NCBI RefSeq assembly: GCF_025273675.1
Contig: NZ_CP045809.1
Span: 4,340,001 to 4,404,000, forward strand
Direction of reading: 5' to 3'
DNA: 64,000 nucleotides
From: Gordonia pseudamarae
GTDB taxonomy: Bacteria; Actinomycetota; Actinomycetes; Mycobacteriales; Mycobacteriaceae
The notes beneath the pieces are model-generated. The model ran no database searches. It saw only the letters and a list, made by a program, of their open reading frames with translations, and was not told the DNA's origin. The position numbers and the translations under genes were made by a program. Shown here piece after piece: positions 8,514-18,454 of this stretch (within the stretch, counting starts at the first letter, position 1; each line of letters begins with the position of its first letter).

Positions 8514-11500
8514 GGAGCCTCCAGATCAACCGTGCCGGCAGCCTGGTCTGCCGAAGTTCGGTCCAACCGCGACCGGCGGGTGGCCAGGTAGTGAGCAATC
8601 GCGTCGGCGGTGGGCGCGATTCGGTCGCCGAAAACCGATGAGTAGTGATCACCGGGTACCCGGACCAGGGCAAGGTCGCCGATCAACCCGTCGGCCCAAT
8701 CGGCGTGATTGTCGGCCTCACCGTCGTCGGGCAGAATGAACAGCGCACTATCGGCGAGGAGTCCATCGGGGCGGTATCCGTTACGCGCCGCGACGAGCGT
8801 GCGCAGGGTCGAGAAATTAGTGAGACTGACCCCGTTGCCGACGATGCCCAGATCTTCGACCAGCGTCGGTGAAATTCTTGCCGCGATCTCGCGTACGAAT
8901 GCCGACTGACCGTCGCCGATCCCGTCGAGCGAACGTTCCACCCACTCCCACACCTCGCCGGCCGAGGCTTCACTCGCCGGCGGTAGATCGGCCGTGGCCG
9001 TCATGGACTTCACCAGCGGGCCGACGAGACGCAGCTCTGCCTCGACGTCGAAGTCACCGACCTCGGCATGCAGCCCCGGAGCCAAGCTGTCGAGCATGAC
9101 CAATGAAGCACGCTCGCTTCCGATCTGGCGTGCCATCTCCGCAGCGAGCGTTCCGCCGATACTCCACCCCACGAGCACGATGTGGTCGACGCCCAACAAT
9201 GCTTCGTCGATAGTCGTGACGTACGACGCGGCTATCTCCTCGATACTGAGGCAACGCGGGTGTACGCGTGCGAAGTCTCGAAAGTCCAATCCCCACACTT
9301 GATATCGGTTCGGTAGCGCCAGCGCCAGGTCGCGGTAGATATCGATCGTCCCGAATCCACCGTGCACCATGACCACAGGCAGTTCCACCGAACCAGCTCT
9401 GAGCAAGGTCAGCGGCCCGTCGGCCTGCCCTGCACCGGCTTCAACCACGAGTCTGGCGATGGCGGCTGGTGATGGTTCATTCAATGCCTGCGCCAGGGGA
9501 ATACGGATCGCCGCGAGGCGCTGGACCTCTTGAATCAGTTGTACGAAGCGCAGCGAGCTCAGACCCAGATCGAACAAGTTGGAATCCGGGTCAACGATTC
9601 TGGTCGGCAGATCCCGACCTGCGAGTTCGCACACCTGCCGGATAACCTCCGGGTCACCCACAGTCAGAACTCCCGAGGCGATGGCCGCACTCGGTCGATC
9701 GCCGGTCGCGGAAGCACCGACGCCGAGCTGCTTCTTGAGTCGGAGCACGTCCGCCACCGGAACGGGCGCCAGAGTCCAGGTGCCGTCGGCGACGATCGTG
9801 TCCAGCGTGGCGGCGAAGTGCGCGAACACGCACTCCATCATTACCGGGTCGAGGACCTGCTCTACGAAATCCCACGCGATACTCAGCCGGCCACCCGTGT
9901 CGAGCACCTGGTGGTCGAGCAGCACCTGCGGAGTCTGCGATACCGCGTACACCACGTCTCCGAGCACCGACGGGCTGACCACCTCCTCGGCCGCTCGGTC
10001 GCCACGCCCGAACAGCAACGAGGTGTACACGAAGGGCGCCACCGCCTGCCCCCACAATCCGCGTCGGCCGGAGATCTCCCCGATCAGTCGGACTCCCGAG
10101 TAGCCCATCTCCATATGGTCGATCAGGCGTCGTTGTGTCTCTTGCACCAGATCTTTCAGGTTCCTGGTACCCAACTCCGAAAAGCCGAGTAGGACCGACC
10201 CGGTGAAGTCGCCGAAGACGCCTTCGGCCGGCGCCACGTCGGAATCACGGTTGTAGGTAGTCACATTGACCCCGACTGCATCGTCGAGCGACCAGAGCGA
10301 CAGACTGCACGCGTACAGGGTCAGCAGCACCGCCGACACGGACACTTCGGCGTTGCGCGCCGCTGATGACAAGCGTTGAGTATCTTCTCGGCTCAGACGC
10401 GTGTGCAGCCTACGCATCGTCGGCGCCACCAGATCCGCGGCTTCGCAGACCTTCGGCAGGACATTGCCGGCCGGGAAGTCGTCCACGATCGCATCGAGTT
10501 CGGCACGCAGGTCGGCTGGGTCGGTACCTCTGGCGTGCGACGTCGCCCGCGATGCGAGCACGTAGGTCCGGTAGTCACCGTCCGGATCAGGCAGTCGTTC
10601 TCCGCGATAGGCGAGTTCAAGGTCGCGAAGGAATATTCGCTGACTCGCGCCGTCGCCGATGATCATGTCGACGCTGAAGAAGAGCCGATGCCGACCATGG
10701 GGCGCAGCGATAGCGGACAAGCTGAACAACGGCCATTCTTCCAGGTCGAATACCTGGTGGCTGAGTTCGGCACGCTTAGCCTCGATAGCGTTCTCGATGT
10801 CCCCGATCGAGGCGCGGGATAGATCGTCCACTGCTATGCGGTATCGAGGTACTTCGGCCAGGATGCGCTGCGTAGCGTGCTCGGTGAAGACCGCGCGCAA
10901 CATCGGGTGATGCTCGATGATCAGGTTCAACGACTCTTCGAGGCGGTCGATGTCTACATCGGAGTCGAATTCCGCGTAGTAGTGCTCGGTAACGCCGCCG
11001 AGTTCGAATCCGGAGTTCCGACCGATGTAGTACGCCATCTGCATGTCGGTGAGCGGAAACGGATCTCCCGGATCGCTTCCGTAGTCGTCGATCTCACTGT
11101 CCGGGGATGCGGTGGTAGCAGCCGGCTCTGGCGCCGTGTGGTCGCCGGCAGTGCTGAGCAGGCTCGCGATTCGGTCGATCGACGGATCGGCGATAACGTC
11201 CCTGAACCTGAGGCGGATACCGAAATCAGCCTGCACCCGGCGCAGCATCCGCTGGAAGGCCAGCGAGTCGCCGCCACGGGCGAAGAATGACTCGGTCCGG
11301 CCCAGCGACGGTGCGGCGAGCACCGCATCCCAGATCGCCTCCACCCGTTCGATCGTGTCGGCGTCCGCGGCGGCGACATCTGCCCCGGCACCGCGCCCGG
11401 CAAGCATGCCTCGACCGGGAAGCGCGGTGGAGGTGGCATCGACGAGTGCCTGTACTGCCGTTCCATCAAGTTTTCCGTTGGCGGTGACCGGCATCTCCTC

Positions 11501-14491
11501 CACGGCCACGATGCGCTGAGGAACCATGTACCGCGGCAGGTTCGCCTCAAGTTCGGCAAGCACGGCCTCAGCATGCGCATCGGTGCCCGGCACCGGAACG
11601 TACAAGCACGCCAAAACGGTCTCGCCCGCAGCCGAAGCCGTTACCGCGATAACCGATTCAGTCAGACCGGAGCGCTCGAGTACAGATTCGATCTCGCCCA
11701 GTTCGATTCGATGGCCGGCAATCTTGACCTGTCGATCGGAGCGGCCGAGGAACTCGACAAAGCGTTCCTCGTTGAACACTCCGACGTCGCCAGTGCGGTA
11801 GGCCCGGCCCAATCCTGGAATCTCCAAGAATGCGGCAGCGGTTCGCTGCGGGTCGGCACAGTATCCCCGTGCCACACCGAGACCCGAAATGAAGATGTCA
11901 CCCGGAACCCCGATCGGGCAGTGCGACAGATCGGTGCCGAGGATATGAATCCCCTGATTGGACATGGGATATCCGTAGGGAATCCGATGGCGAAGGCTGT
12001 CAGCGGCAAGCGGGTAGCAAATCGACCAGATGCTACCCTCCGTGGCACCGCCGAGGCTGTGGATGTCGGCCGCCGGGAATACCATCTGCGCCCGCTCGGG
12101 CAGACCTGCCGCGATCCGGTCACCACTGAGCATGACGGTGCGGACCGAGGGAAACCGTACGCCGTCGTCGACGCGCAGCAAGAGCAGTTCGAGCAATGCC
12201 GGTGCCGAGTTCCACAGTGTCACCTCGGTAGCGGCCAATACCTCGATGATCTCGTCCGCGTCACGCTCGTCGGCGATCATCGACAGCGTCGCCCCGACCG
12301 CCAGCGTGCCGAAGATGTCGTATATGGAAAGGTCGAAGCCGAGTGACGACAATCCGATGATTCGGTCCGTCTCGGTGACCGCGTAACGCTCGTTGATATC
12401 CAGCAATGTATTGACACACCCGCGGTGAGTGATCTCCACACCCTTGGGATGACCGGTGGTACCGGACGTGAAAATGATGTACGCCAGGCTATCCGGGTGA
12501 GACGCGATCGGATTGTCCTGTGAGCCGCCGATCGAATCAGCGCGCACCACTTCCGGACATCGATTATGTCGCCATCCGGTGGTCAGTATCTCCGCGAAAG
12601 CATCGCAGGTGGTTGCGATTGATGCCCGCCGATTGGCCGGGAGGCCGGCATCGACCGGCACGAAGACACAGCCCGCCTGCAACACGGCCAGCATATTCAC
12701 CACATCGTCGGGATGGCGCGTGTACTCCACGATGACGTTGGTTCCGGGTCGGCATCCCAGCCGAATGAGCTCGGCCGCAACCTCTGCCGAGAGTCGCCAG
12801 AGTTCGTCGTACCGGTAGGAGATGCCCGCCGAGCGCAGGCAGACCGCTACCTCGCCGGGGAACCGACGAACCGACTCATACACCAGCGACAGCACGGTGT
12901 GTTCGGTAGTAGGCCGCCGGGTGTTGTTGTAGTCGGAAATCGCGAGTTCGGAGACCGGGTCGAGCAGCGGCAGGATCTCACGACCATCGGCCACTTCGGC
13001 CACCGCAGCCATCATTCGGCTGAACATCGCTTCGGCCTGCGGGAAATAGTCGGCGACCAGGTCCCACGAGATCACCAGTTGGTCGCCTCGCGGCATTACC
13101 TGGATATCGAGACACACCTGCGCCGTCTGCGAATAGACGTGATCAAGTCGCGATCGCAGGCGCTCACCACCGGATCCACCGACATAGCTGGTGAAGACGA
13201 TGGGCGCGGTCGCCGCGGTCTGGTCACCACCGCCCCGGAGAAAGGACTTCATCACTTCGACTCCGCCGATGCTGCGGTGCGCCAGTCCCTCATCGATAGA
13301 CCGCCCGATGGACCGGCTCAGCTGTGGCACCGATGTCACACCGTCGACGTCGACACCTACCAGGATCGAGGAGGTGAAGTCGCCGATGACCGGACGCCGC
13401 GCATCGAGGGCGCTACGCTCGGACACCGTTACGTTCACCGTCAGTCCTGAGCAGTTCAACCAACGCGCGACCACCGCCGCGTTGACCGCCAGCAGGAGCG
13501 CCGATAGTGAGACCTTATTGATCAGGGCATTGCTTTCAAGCCTTGTCAGGGTCTCGTGCTCGACGACGAATTGTCTCCGCGTCATCTCCCATTGTTCCGT
13601 ACCTGCCACGGTGACCCCGAAGTCGGGTCGCGTCGGCAGCCGGCCACTCATTTCCCGCCAGTAGTCGAGGTCGCGAACGCGATCACGGGCTCGGTGCACC
13701 GATCCCACCCGCTGGGTTGCCTCGACTATCGACATCACCGGATTCAAGTCACGCCCGTCCAGCATGTCGTCGACCTCATTGAGGAAGACGTAGACCGAAC
13801 CCGCGTCCGCGATGATCATGTTCAAGTAGATCAGCAGGCGCGCACCGTCGGCGTCCTCGACGACGACGCCCGCGATCAGTGGGCCTGTCTCGTTGGAGGC
13901 GCGCGCCTGATCCATCAGTTGAGCACGCACCCGATCGCCGTCGCCACCGAGGGCCGGGCGGATGGGCCGCTGGTCGCAAACCTCCCGGTACAGGACGCCG
14001 GAGTCGAGGTCGAGCACATACCCGTCGACTTCGTGCCTGGCCAGCACCGCGTTGGCTGCCGCAACCACCTCGTCGACCGGGTACGAATACCGCACCTCGC
14101 AGTAGACGAAAGTGGCCTGCCCGCCGAGTTCGATGCCGTCGTGCGAGCCGAGCGCGTACGCCGTCTGGATCGGATTGAGCGGTATGACCGCCCGGCCGTC
14201 ATCGCGATCCGGCCGATCACCGTCCGCAATGCCGCCTGCGTGTTCGCGGCTGGGCGCCCGCCGGATCTCCTCCACCAGATTCGCAACGGTCATCTCATAG
14301 TGAAACCCACTGTAATCCAGTGTTATTCGATACTCATCCTCGATCGCGACGAATGTCTGGATCAGAGCGAGCGAGTTCGGGATGTGCTCGCGAAGCACCG
14401 CTTCGGGCGAGTCGACTACGGCGCCCCCCGAGTTGAACAGAATCTGTGTAAGTCGATCGTCGACGGACGTGCCGGCACATTCGGTGGTCAT
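8510..14491 (-). CDS. NRPS, CP-Cy-A-CP-Cy-CP-TE
   Basis: This 1,993-residue synthetase has seven recognisable domains. An N-terminal carrier protein has its serine in IPNSLALI near residue 40. Cy1 (about 100-530) has NMIIADAGS in place of DxxxxDxxS. The adenylation domain (about 540-1040) has FTSGTTGHPKG, GGATEGS, YRTGD and a NGKLD end. A second carrier has GGDSL near 1073. Cy2 (about 1155-1560) has intact DMIIGDGAS and SQTPQVLLDHQV. A third carrier has LGLSSL near 1640. The thioesterase has GWSIGG near 1773 and a GDHYS histidine. A-domain positions FDLSIY, WNS, SGD and SIW resemble cysteine-type codes of thiazoline synthetases. With a single A domain, it probably loads both downstream carriers. 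The likely product is an acyl- or aryl-capped bis-heterocycle. Confidence 0.9.
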   Translation of the reverse strand: MTTECAGTSVDDRLTQILFNSGGAVVDSPEAVLREHIPNSLALIQTFVAIEDEYRITLDYSGFHYEMTVANLVEEIRRAPSREHAGGIADGDRPDRDDGRAVIPLNPIQTAYALGSHDGIELGGQATFVYCEVRYSYPVDEVVAAANAVLARHEVDGYVLDLDSGVLYREVCDQRPIRPALGGDGDRVRAQLMDQARASNETGPLIAGVVVEDADGARLLIYLNMIIADAGSVYVFLNEVDDMLDGRDLNPVMSIVEATQRVGSVHRARDRVRDLDYWREMSGRLPTRPDFGVTVAGTEQWEMTRRQFVVEHETLTRLESNALINKVSLSALLLAVNAAVVARWLNCSGLTVNVTVSERSALDARRPVIGDFTSSILVGVDVDGVTSVPQLSRSIGRSIDEGLAHRSIGGVEVMKSFLRGGGDQTAATAPIVFTSYVGGSGGERLRSRLDHVYSQTAQVCLDIQVMPRGDQLVISWDLVADYFPQAEAMFSRMMAAVAEVADGREILPLLDPVSELAISDYNNTRRPTTEHTVLSLVYESVRRFPGEVAVCLRSAGISYRYDELWRLSAEVAAELIRLGCRPGTNVIVEYTRHPDDVVNMLAVLQAGCVFVPVDAGLPANRRASIATTCDAFAEILTTGWRHNRCPEVVRADSIGGSQDNPIASHPDSLAYIIFTSGTTGHPKGVEITHRGCVNTLLDINERYAVTETDRIIGLSSLGFDLSIYDIFGTLAVGATLSMIADERDADEIIEVLAATEVTLWNSAPALLELLLLRVDDGVRFPSVRTVMLSGDRIAAGLPERAQMVFPAADIHSLGGATEGSIWSICYPLAADSLRHRIPYGYPMSNQGIHILGTDLSHCPIGVPGDIFISGLGVARGYCADPQRTAAAFLEIPGLGRAYRTGDVGVFNEERFVEFLGRSDRQVKIAGHRIELGEIESVLERSGLTESVIAVTASAAGETVLACLYVPVPGTDAHAEAVLAELEANLPRYMVPQRIVAVEEMPVTANGKLDGTAVQALVDATSTALPGRGMLAGRGAGADVAAADADTIERVEAIWDAVLAAPSLGRTESFFARGGDSLAFQRMLRRVQADFGIRLRFRDVIADPSIDRIASLLSTAGDHTAPEPAATTASPDSEIDDYGSDPGDPFPLTDMQMAYYIGRNSGFELGGVTEHYYAEFDSDVDIDRLEESLNLIIEHHPMLRAVFTEHATQRILAEVPRYRIAVDDLSRASIGDIENAIEAKRAELSHQVFDLEEWPLFSLSAIAAPHGRHRLFFSVDMIIGDGASQRIFLRDLELAYRGERLPDPDGDYRTYVLASRATSHARGTDPADLRAELDAIVDDFPAGNVLPKVCEAADLVAPTMRRLHTRLSREDTQRLSSAARNAEVSVSAVLLTLYACSLSLWSLDDAVGVNVTTYNRDSDVAPAEGVFGDFTGSVLLGFSELGTRNLKDLVQETQRRLIDHMEMGYSGVRLIGEISGRRGLWGQAVAPFVYTSLLFGRGDRAAEEVVSPSVLGDVVYAVSQTPQVLLDHQVLDTGGRLSIAWDFVEQVLDPVMMECVFAHFAATLDTIVADGTWTLAPVPVADVLRLKKQLGVGASATGDRPSAAIASGVLTVGDPEVIRQVCELAGRDLPTRIVDPDSNLFDLGLSSLRFVQLIQEVQRLAAIRIPLAQALNEPSPAAIARLVVEAGAGQADGPLTLLRAGSVELPVVMVHGGFGTIDIYRDLALALPNRYQVWGLDFRDFARVHPRCLSIEEIAASYVTTIDEALLGVDHIVLVGWSIGGTLAAEMARQIGSERASLVMLDSLAPGLHAEVGDFDVEAELRLVGPLVKSMTATADLPPASEASAGEVWEWVERSLDGIGDGQSAFVREIAARISPTLVEDLGIVGNGVSLTNFSTLRTLVAARNGYRPDGLLADSALFILPDDGEADNHADWADGLIGDLALVRVPGDHYSSVFGDRIAPTADAIAHYLATRRSRLDRTSADQAAGTVDLEAP

Positions 14492-14501
14492 GCCGGAGAG
14501 G

Positions 14502-16199
14502 TCATTGCGCAGCGACAACGGTCGACCCCTTTCCGACCAGGCCGCGGAGCTTCTTTCCGTTGGGGGCAACCGGAATGGAATCGATCCAGCACACCTGAGT
14601 GGTGGGCACACCGGCAACTCGCATCAGTGCCGATGTGAGTGAGCGCTCGACCGCTGCTCGGTCGCCATGCTCACCGCGTTCGACGTAGACCACCACATCC
14701 TCACCTCCGGTGTCCGGGTTGGATCTGCCGATGACGACCGTGTCGATGGCCGCGTTTTCCCAGATGATTCGTTCAAGGTCGGGCGAATAGTAGTTCTTCC
14801 CATTGACGAAGATGATCTCCTTGCGGCGCCCGATCACATACAGTTCACCGTCGTGGAGCATTCCCATATCGCCGGTGGGCAATGCACCATCGTCTGTGAC
14901 GGCATGTCGCACGGTGCCCTTATCGGTGATCGCCGACTCGGTGATCGTGGGCCCTTGCAGGTGGATCTCACCGACCACACCGTTGCCTATGACAGTGGCG
15001 TCATCGTCGCGAATCGTCAGGGTGATGCTCGGAGCGACCCGCCCGACCGAAACGAAGCGAACGCCGTCGCCCGTCGCGATATCCGCGTACCGCGCACCTG
15101 TGGTGATGCGATCACGATCCAACTGTATAGTCCGCAGCTCCGAACGCAATTCGGCGGTGGAGATCGTCAGACATGCTTCCGACATTCCATAGCCGGTCCA
15201 GATGGTGTTCTCCTGAAGTCCGTAGTCACGAAGCCTACGCTGAAACTCCCCGGCCACATTGGCATCGATCGGTTCGGCACCGGTGATGACCTTTTGCACA
15301 CTCGACAGATCGTAGGAACTGCCTTCCGCGGGTGGTCGCGATTCTACATAGGACAGGAAATGCTTCATGCCGAAGTTCGGGCATACGGTGACGGTCGGTC
15401 GATGCCGCGTGATCGCCTCCATCCATACGTAGGGATTGGCGAGGAAGTCGACCGTCGGCATGATGATCTGGTCGAAATCCTGCGATACCGAGTTGACATG
15501 GAAGCCCACGAGCGACAGGTTGTGCGCCAGCGGAAGCCAGGTCAGCATGGAGTTCTGGAACCGATAGCCATGCTGCGGCAATGTTGTCTGGAGCGTTCCG
15601 ATCAGGACGCGCTCAGTGACGATGATCCCTTTCGGCAGGCCGGTCGACCCAGAGGAGAACTGGATCAGCCGTTCGGACTCCGGGCCGACCTCGGCAGGCT
15701 GCAGCGATGCCCGGAAGTCGCCCTCCTGGTCTACGAGCAACTGAGACGTCCGTACGATTCTATCGGCAGAACCACTGCGCTCCAACAACGAGTGAGTACG
15801 CTCATCAGCCAGTATTGCCGCTTGCGGCATGAGTGCAGCGGCCCGATCAACGCGCACCGTGTCGGCCGCGGAGACCGCGGGCGGCAGCAGTGCGGGCACC
15901 GCGCCGACGAACGCGCACGCCCAGAACAATCTGATCAGCACTCGCGAGTCGGCCACTTGAAAGAGCACACGATCACCCGGTGAGATACCTGCTTCGAGCA
16001 GCCGGGCGGAGCTTACGATCGTATCCCGGTACAGCTGCGCGTAGGGATAGAAGTCTTCGCTTCGCGCTGTGGCGAAATAGATTCCACGCCCCCACTCCTC
16101 GACTTTGCACGTCAACATGTCGATCAGCGCTTCGTGAACGACCGGCTGCGCCACAGCTTCACCGGCATGGTGATCACCGGATACTTCGTGAACTCGCAT
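14502..16199 (-). CDS. FAAL-like acyl/aryl-AMP ligase
   Basis: This 565-residue adenylate-forming enzyme has the AMP-binding signature FSSGSTGLPKG, a GYGMSEA motif, PTGDMGMLHDGELYVIGRRKE and a C-terminal lysine (NGKKLRG). The GELYVIGR region and the absence of its own carrier protein resemble fatty-acyl-AMP ligases more than CoA ligases. It starts at the ATG at 16199, is the first gene of the operon and lies 10 nt upstream of the NRPS, so it most likely primes that enzyme's N-terminal carrier protein. No salicylate synthase gene is in the window; whether the starter is a fatty or an aromatic acid is open. Confidence 0.82.
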   Translation of the reverse strand: MRVHEVSGDHHAGEAVAQPVVHEALIDMLTCKVEEWGRGIYFATARSEDFYPYAQLYRDTIVSSARLLEAGISPGDRVLFQVADSRVLIRLFWACAFVGAVPALLPPAVSAADTVRVDRAAALMPQAAILADERTHSLLERSGSADRIVRTSQLLVDQEGDFRASLQPAEVGPESERLIQFSSGSTGLPKGIIVTERVLIGTLQTTLPQHGYRFQNSMLTWLPLAHNLSLVGFHVNSVSQDFDQIIMPTVDFLANPYVWMEAITRHRPTVTVCPNFGMKHFLSYVESRPPAEGSSYDLSSVQKVITGAEPIDANVAGEFQRRLRDYGLQENTIWTGYGMSEACLTISTAELRSELRTIQLDRDRITTGARYADIATGDGVRFVSVGRVAPSITLTIRDDDATVIGNGVVGEIHLQGPTITESAITDKGTVRHAVTDDGALPTGDMGMLHDGELYVIGRRKEIIFVNGKNYYSPDLERIIWENAAIDTVVIGRSNPDTGGEDVVVYVERGEHGDRAAVERSLTSALMRVAGVPTTQVCWIDSIPVAPNGKKLRGLVGKGSTVVAAQ

Positions 16200-16320
16200 T
16201 GATGAACTCCCGTGCGATGGATGGTCCGGGATACGCGACAGCGATACCCGTTGGTAGAGAGTCAATTTGATCATGCAACAAGAAAGATGGGTCCAGAACT
16301 GAACAGCAGTCACATTTTCC

Positions 16321-16371
16321 GAATTGTCCGTTTTATGCCAGAACAAATCACGTGGGTGAATTGTCCGTTTT
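16321..16371. repeat. duplicated 14-mer upstream of the AMP ligase gene
   Basis: The sequence GAATTGTCCGTTTT occurs at 16321-16334 and again at 16358-16371, with repeat starts 37 bp apart. It lies 120-170 bp upstream of the operon's first start codon, where a promoter would be expected. Two same-orientation copies are typical of operators or activator sites, but no known regulator consensus is recognised. Confidence 0.5.
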
Positions 16372-16453
16372 CGCCACATGCCCCCCCGACAAACCGTCTC
16401 GACGATCGTCTCCAGCGCCCCCAGGTGCCGAGCAGCCAGATAAGACTGAACTG

Positions 16454-16472
16454 TCAGTTAAGGTAACCCTAA
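16454..16472. promoter_or_regulatory. IdeR/DtxR-like iron box
   Basis: The 19-mer TCAGTTAAGGTAACCCTAA matches the actinobacterial iron-box consensus TTAGGTTAGGCTAACCTAA at 13 of 19 positions, including the whole CCTAA half. It sits in the divergent spacer 255 bp from the AMP ligase start and 405 bp from the importer start. IdeR/DtxR would repress here when iron is plentiful. The distance to both starts is longer than usual. Confidence 0.45.
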
Positions 16473-16717
16473 ACGTTTCCGCGCGCAAGGACCGGGCCGT
16501 CGCTCCCGGCCAGAGCAGGCATCGGGATTGGGCAACGGGTCGGCGTACGACCTCAAATCGCCAGTGCCAAACACAGATTGATACGGGCCGGCACTTCGCC
16601 GAAACATGCAATCCACATTCCGCCGGCGACAACGCCGACAGCAGACACTCCGCTCGCAATGGTCGACTAATAAGCAATTCGCTATGCCTTGAGAGGTTGC
16701 CGGATTCGCCTCATGCG

Positions 16718-16747
16718 TTGACATGGTGCCCGAGATTTTACTAGCCT
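16718..16747 (+). promoter_or_regulatory. candidate promoter of the importer operon
   Basis: TTGACA at 16718-16723 and TAGCCT at 16742-16747 are separated by 18 bp, in an AT-rich island 130 bp before the lipoprotein gene. The -35 hexamer is perfect and the -10 is moderate (TANNNT). Confidence 0.35.
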
Positions 16748-16876
16748 TGCCACGTCCCTGTCGGCTCGGCTGCCGATTCGCCCTCTGGCGCAAGTAGTTC
16801 TCTTTTCCGACCGGCGGGACCAAAGTCACACACGACTCGCAGACTCATGTTTCATCAGGTTCCCCAAGGAGTGGAA

Positions 16877-18454
16877 ATGCCGCCGAACATCACTGTGACC
16901 GACCTCCGTATGACGCGCCGGCAACTGCTGACGGCCATCGGGATCGGATCACTTGCCGTTGCCGCGGTGGCCTGCGGAAGCGAATCGTCGACGACCACCG
17001 ACGAAGCTCTACCGACCGGCGCTTCCGGAGATATCGGAACCGGCGGTCGAGCCCGCCTTGCCTTCGCGGGATCAGGTGCCACGGAATCCCTTGATCCCCT
17101 TGGCGCGCCCAGTGCGGTCGACTACGCGCGACGCATTTCCATCTTCGATCCGTTATTCGCATTTCACGACGCCACACCCGAGCCGCGTCTGGCCACCGGT
17201 GTCACCTACGAGGGCGATGATCTCGTTATCGCATTGCGTGAGGGTGTGACCTTTCACGATGGCAGCACATTAACCTCCGCCGATGTGGTGTTCACATTTT
17301 CCCGTTTTGCCGGGCCTGCGAATGTCTATCCCTCGGATCTGCTGATGTACTTCGACTTCGCCAAAGCTCGGGCCGACGGACCACTCACCGTGCGCGTTCC
17401 GGTAAGGGGTCGACGGATCGGCTGGCCGGAAGCCGCGCTGGCATCGGACAGCCTGCAGATCGTCAAGGCCGGGACAACCACATTCACCACGACGAGCACC
17501 ATCGGCACCGGGCCCTACGCTCTGTCGAAGTTTGCCCCAGGCGAGCAGACCGTGCTCAAGCGGTTCGACGAGTACTGGGCGGGGCCGGCCAATGTCGATG
17601 AGCTCGTCCTGCTCAGCCTTCCCGAGCCAGGTGCTCGGGTCAACGCCGTCAAGACCAAGGTAGTCGACTACGCAGCAGACGTGCCCTTCGCAACCGCTAT
17701 GCAGGCGACGTCCACGTCCGGTATCCAGGTTCGTACGTCGCCCGATAATCTTCGTGGAAGCTACTGCTTCGCAATCAATATGAGTCGCGATCTGGGTAAG
17801 CAGGAGGCATTCCGCAAGGCGCTACGGCTCGGTATCGATCGTCAGGCTCTCGTGGACACCATCATGCTCGGCCACGGAGAGCCCGGCAACGACCTGGTCG
17901 GAGCGGGAGCCAAGTACTACCTCGATGCCTCCGTACCGAAACGCGACACGGACCGTGCGCGCACGCTTCTGGAGGAAGCCGGCGCGATCGGTAAGCAGTT
18001 CCGCATCCGTTGCTTCAACTACGAAGTCGGATTGGTTGATTCGGCGAAGCTGTTCGCGTCACAACTGCGCGATCTGGGTCTCGATGCCACCGTCAACGAG
18101 GTCACCATGACCGAGGCATTCGATATGAAGTCACTCGCCGCCGACGATGCGTCCGCTTTCCCTATCGGCGCCTTCAACCTACCCACTTGCTACGGTCTGT
18201 CACAATCGTTCCCCCCGCTGGCCTTCCACGACAAGGAGTTCGGGCAGGCATTGGACAGGGCTCTCCACGAGACGACCGACGGCGGCCGACGGACGGCATG
18301 GGAGGCAGCGCAGCAGATCGCCGCCGACCGGGGAAATTGGATTGTCTGGGGTAGGGCCGACACGCTGGCGATCGCGGCAGACAACTTCGGCGGGATAGTG
18401 GAGCGAGAATCACCGAAGTACCCATGGCTGGGCAAGGTGGGATTTGTTCACTGA
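16877..18454 (+). CDS. family 5 substrate-binding lipoprotein of an Opp/Nik-type ABC importer
   Basis: This 525-residue protein has a twin-arginine-like N-terminus (MTRRQLLTA) and a lipobox ending AVAC near residue 31, so it is an anchored lipoprotein. The remainder matches SBP family 5 (peptide, nickel and metallophore binding), with the FHDGSTLTSADVVFTF motif. I chose the ATG at 16877 for the AAGGAG site 6-7 nt upstream. It leads the importer operon divergent from the NRPS genes. Opp/Nik-type systems import metal complexes in staphylopine and pseudopaline pathways, so uptake of the metal-loaded NRPS product is the inferred role. A peptide ligand remains possible. Confidence 0.85.
   Translation: MPPNITVTDLRMTRRQLLTAIGIGSLAVAAVACGSESSTTTDEALPTGASGDIGTGGRARLAFAGSGATESLDPLGAPSAVDYARRISIFDPLFAFHDATPEPRLATGVTYEGDDLVIALREGVTFHDGSTLTSADVVFTFSRFAGPANVYPSDLLMYFDFAKARADGPLTVRVPVRGRRIGWPEAALASDSLQIVKAGTTTFTTTSTIGTGPYALSKFAPGEQTVLKRFDEYWAGPANVDELVLLSLPEPGARVNAVKTKVVDYAADVPFATAMQATSTSGIQVRTSPDNLRGSYCFAINMSRDLGKQEAFRKALRLGIDRQALVDTIMLGHGEPGNDLVGAGAKYYLDASVPKRDTDRARTLLEEAGAIGKQFRIRCFNYEVGLVDSAKLFASQLRDLGLDATVNEVTMTEAFDMKSLAADDASAFPIGAFNLPTCYGLSQSFPPLAFHDKEFGQALDRALHETTDGGRRTAWEAAQQIAADRGNWIVWGRADTLAIAADNFGGIVERESPKYPWLGKVGFVH

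Larger units (their letters stand above)
16200..16876. other. divergent intergenic control region of the NRPS and importer operons
   Basis: This 677-bp stretch separates two divergent operons and holds no convincing gene. It is visibly AT-richer than its surroundings in 16250-16380 and 16640-16745. It contains a duplicated 14-mer, an IdeR/DtxR-like box and a sigma70-like promoter candidate, listed separately. Such a shared spacer would allow joint metal-dependent control of synthesis and uptake. Confidence 0.7.

Noticed and set aside
13556..14638. 360-aa plus-strand frame
   Set aside because: It is antisense to the N-terminal carrier and Cy1 domains of the NRPS and has no recognisable domain.
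14667..15983. 438-aa plus-strand frame
   Set aside because: It is antisense to the AMP ligase, whose conserved motifs leave no doubt about the coding strand.
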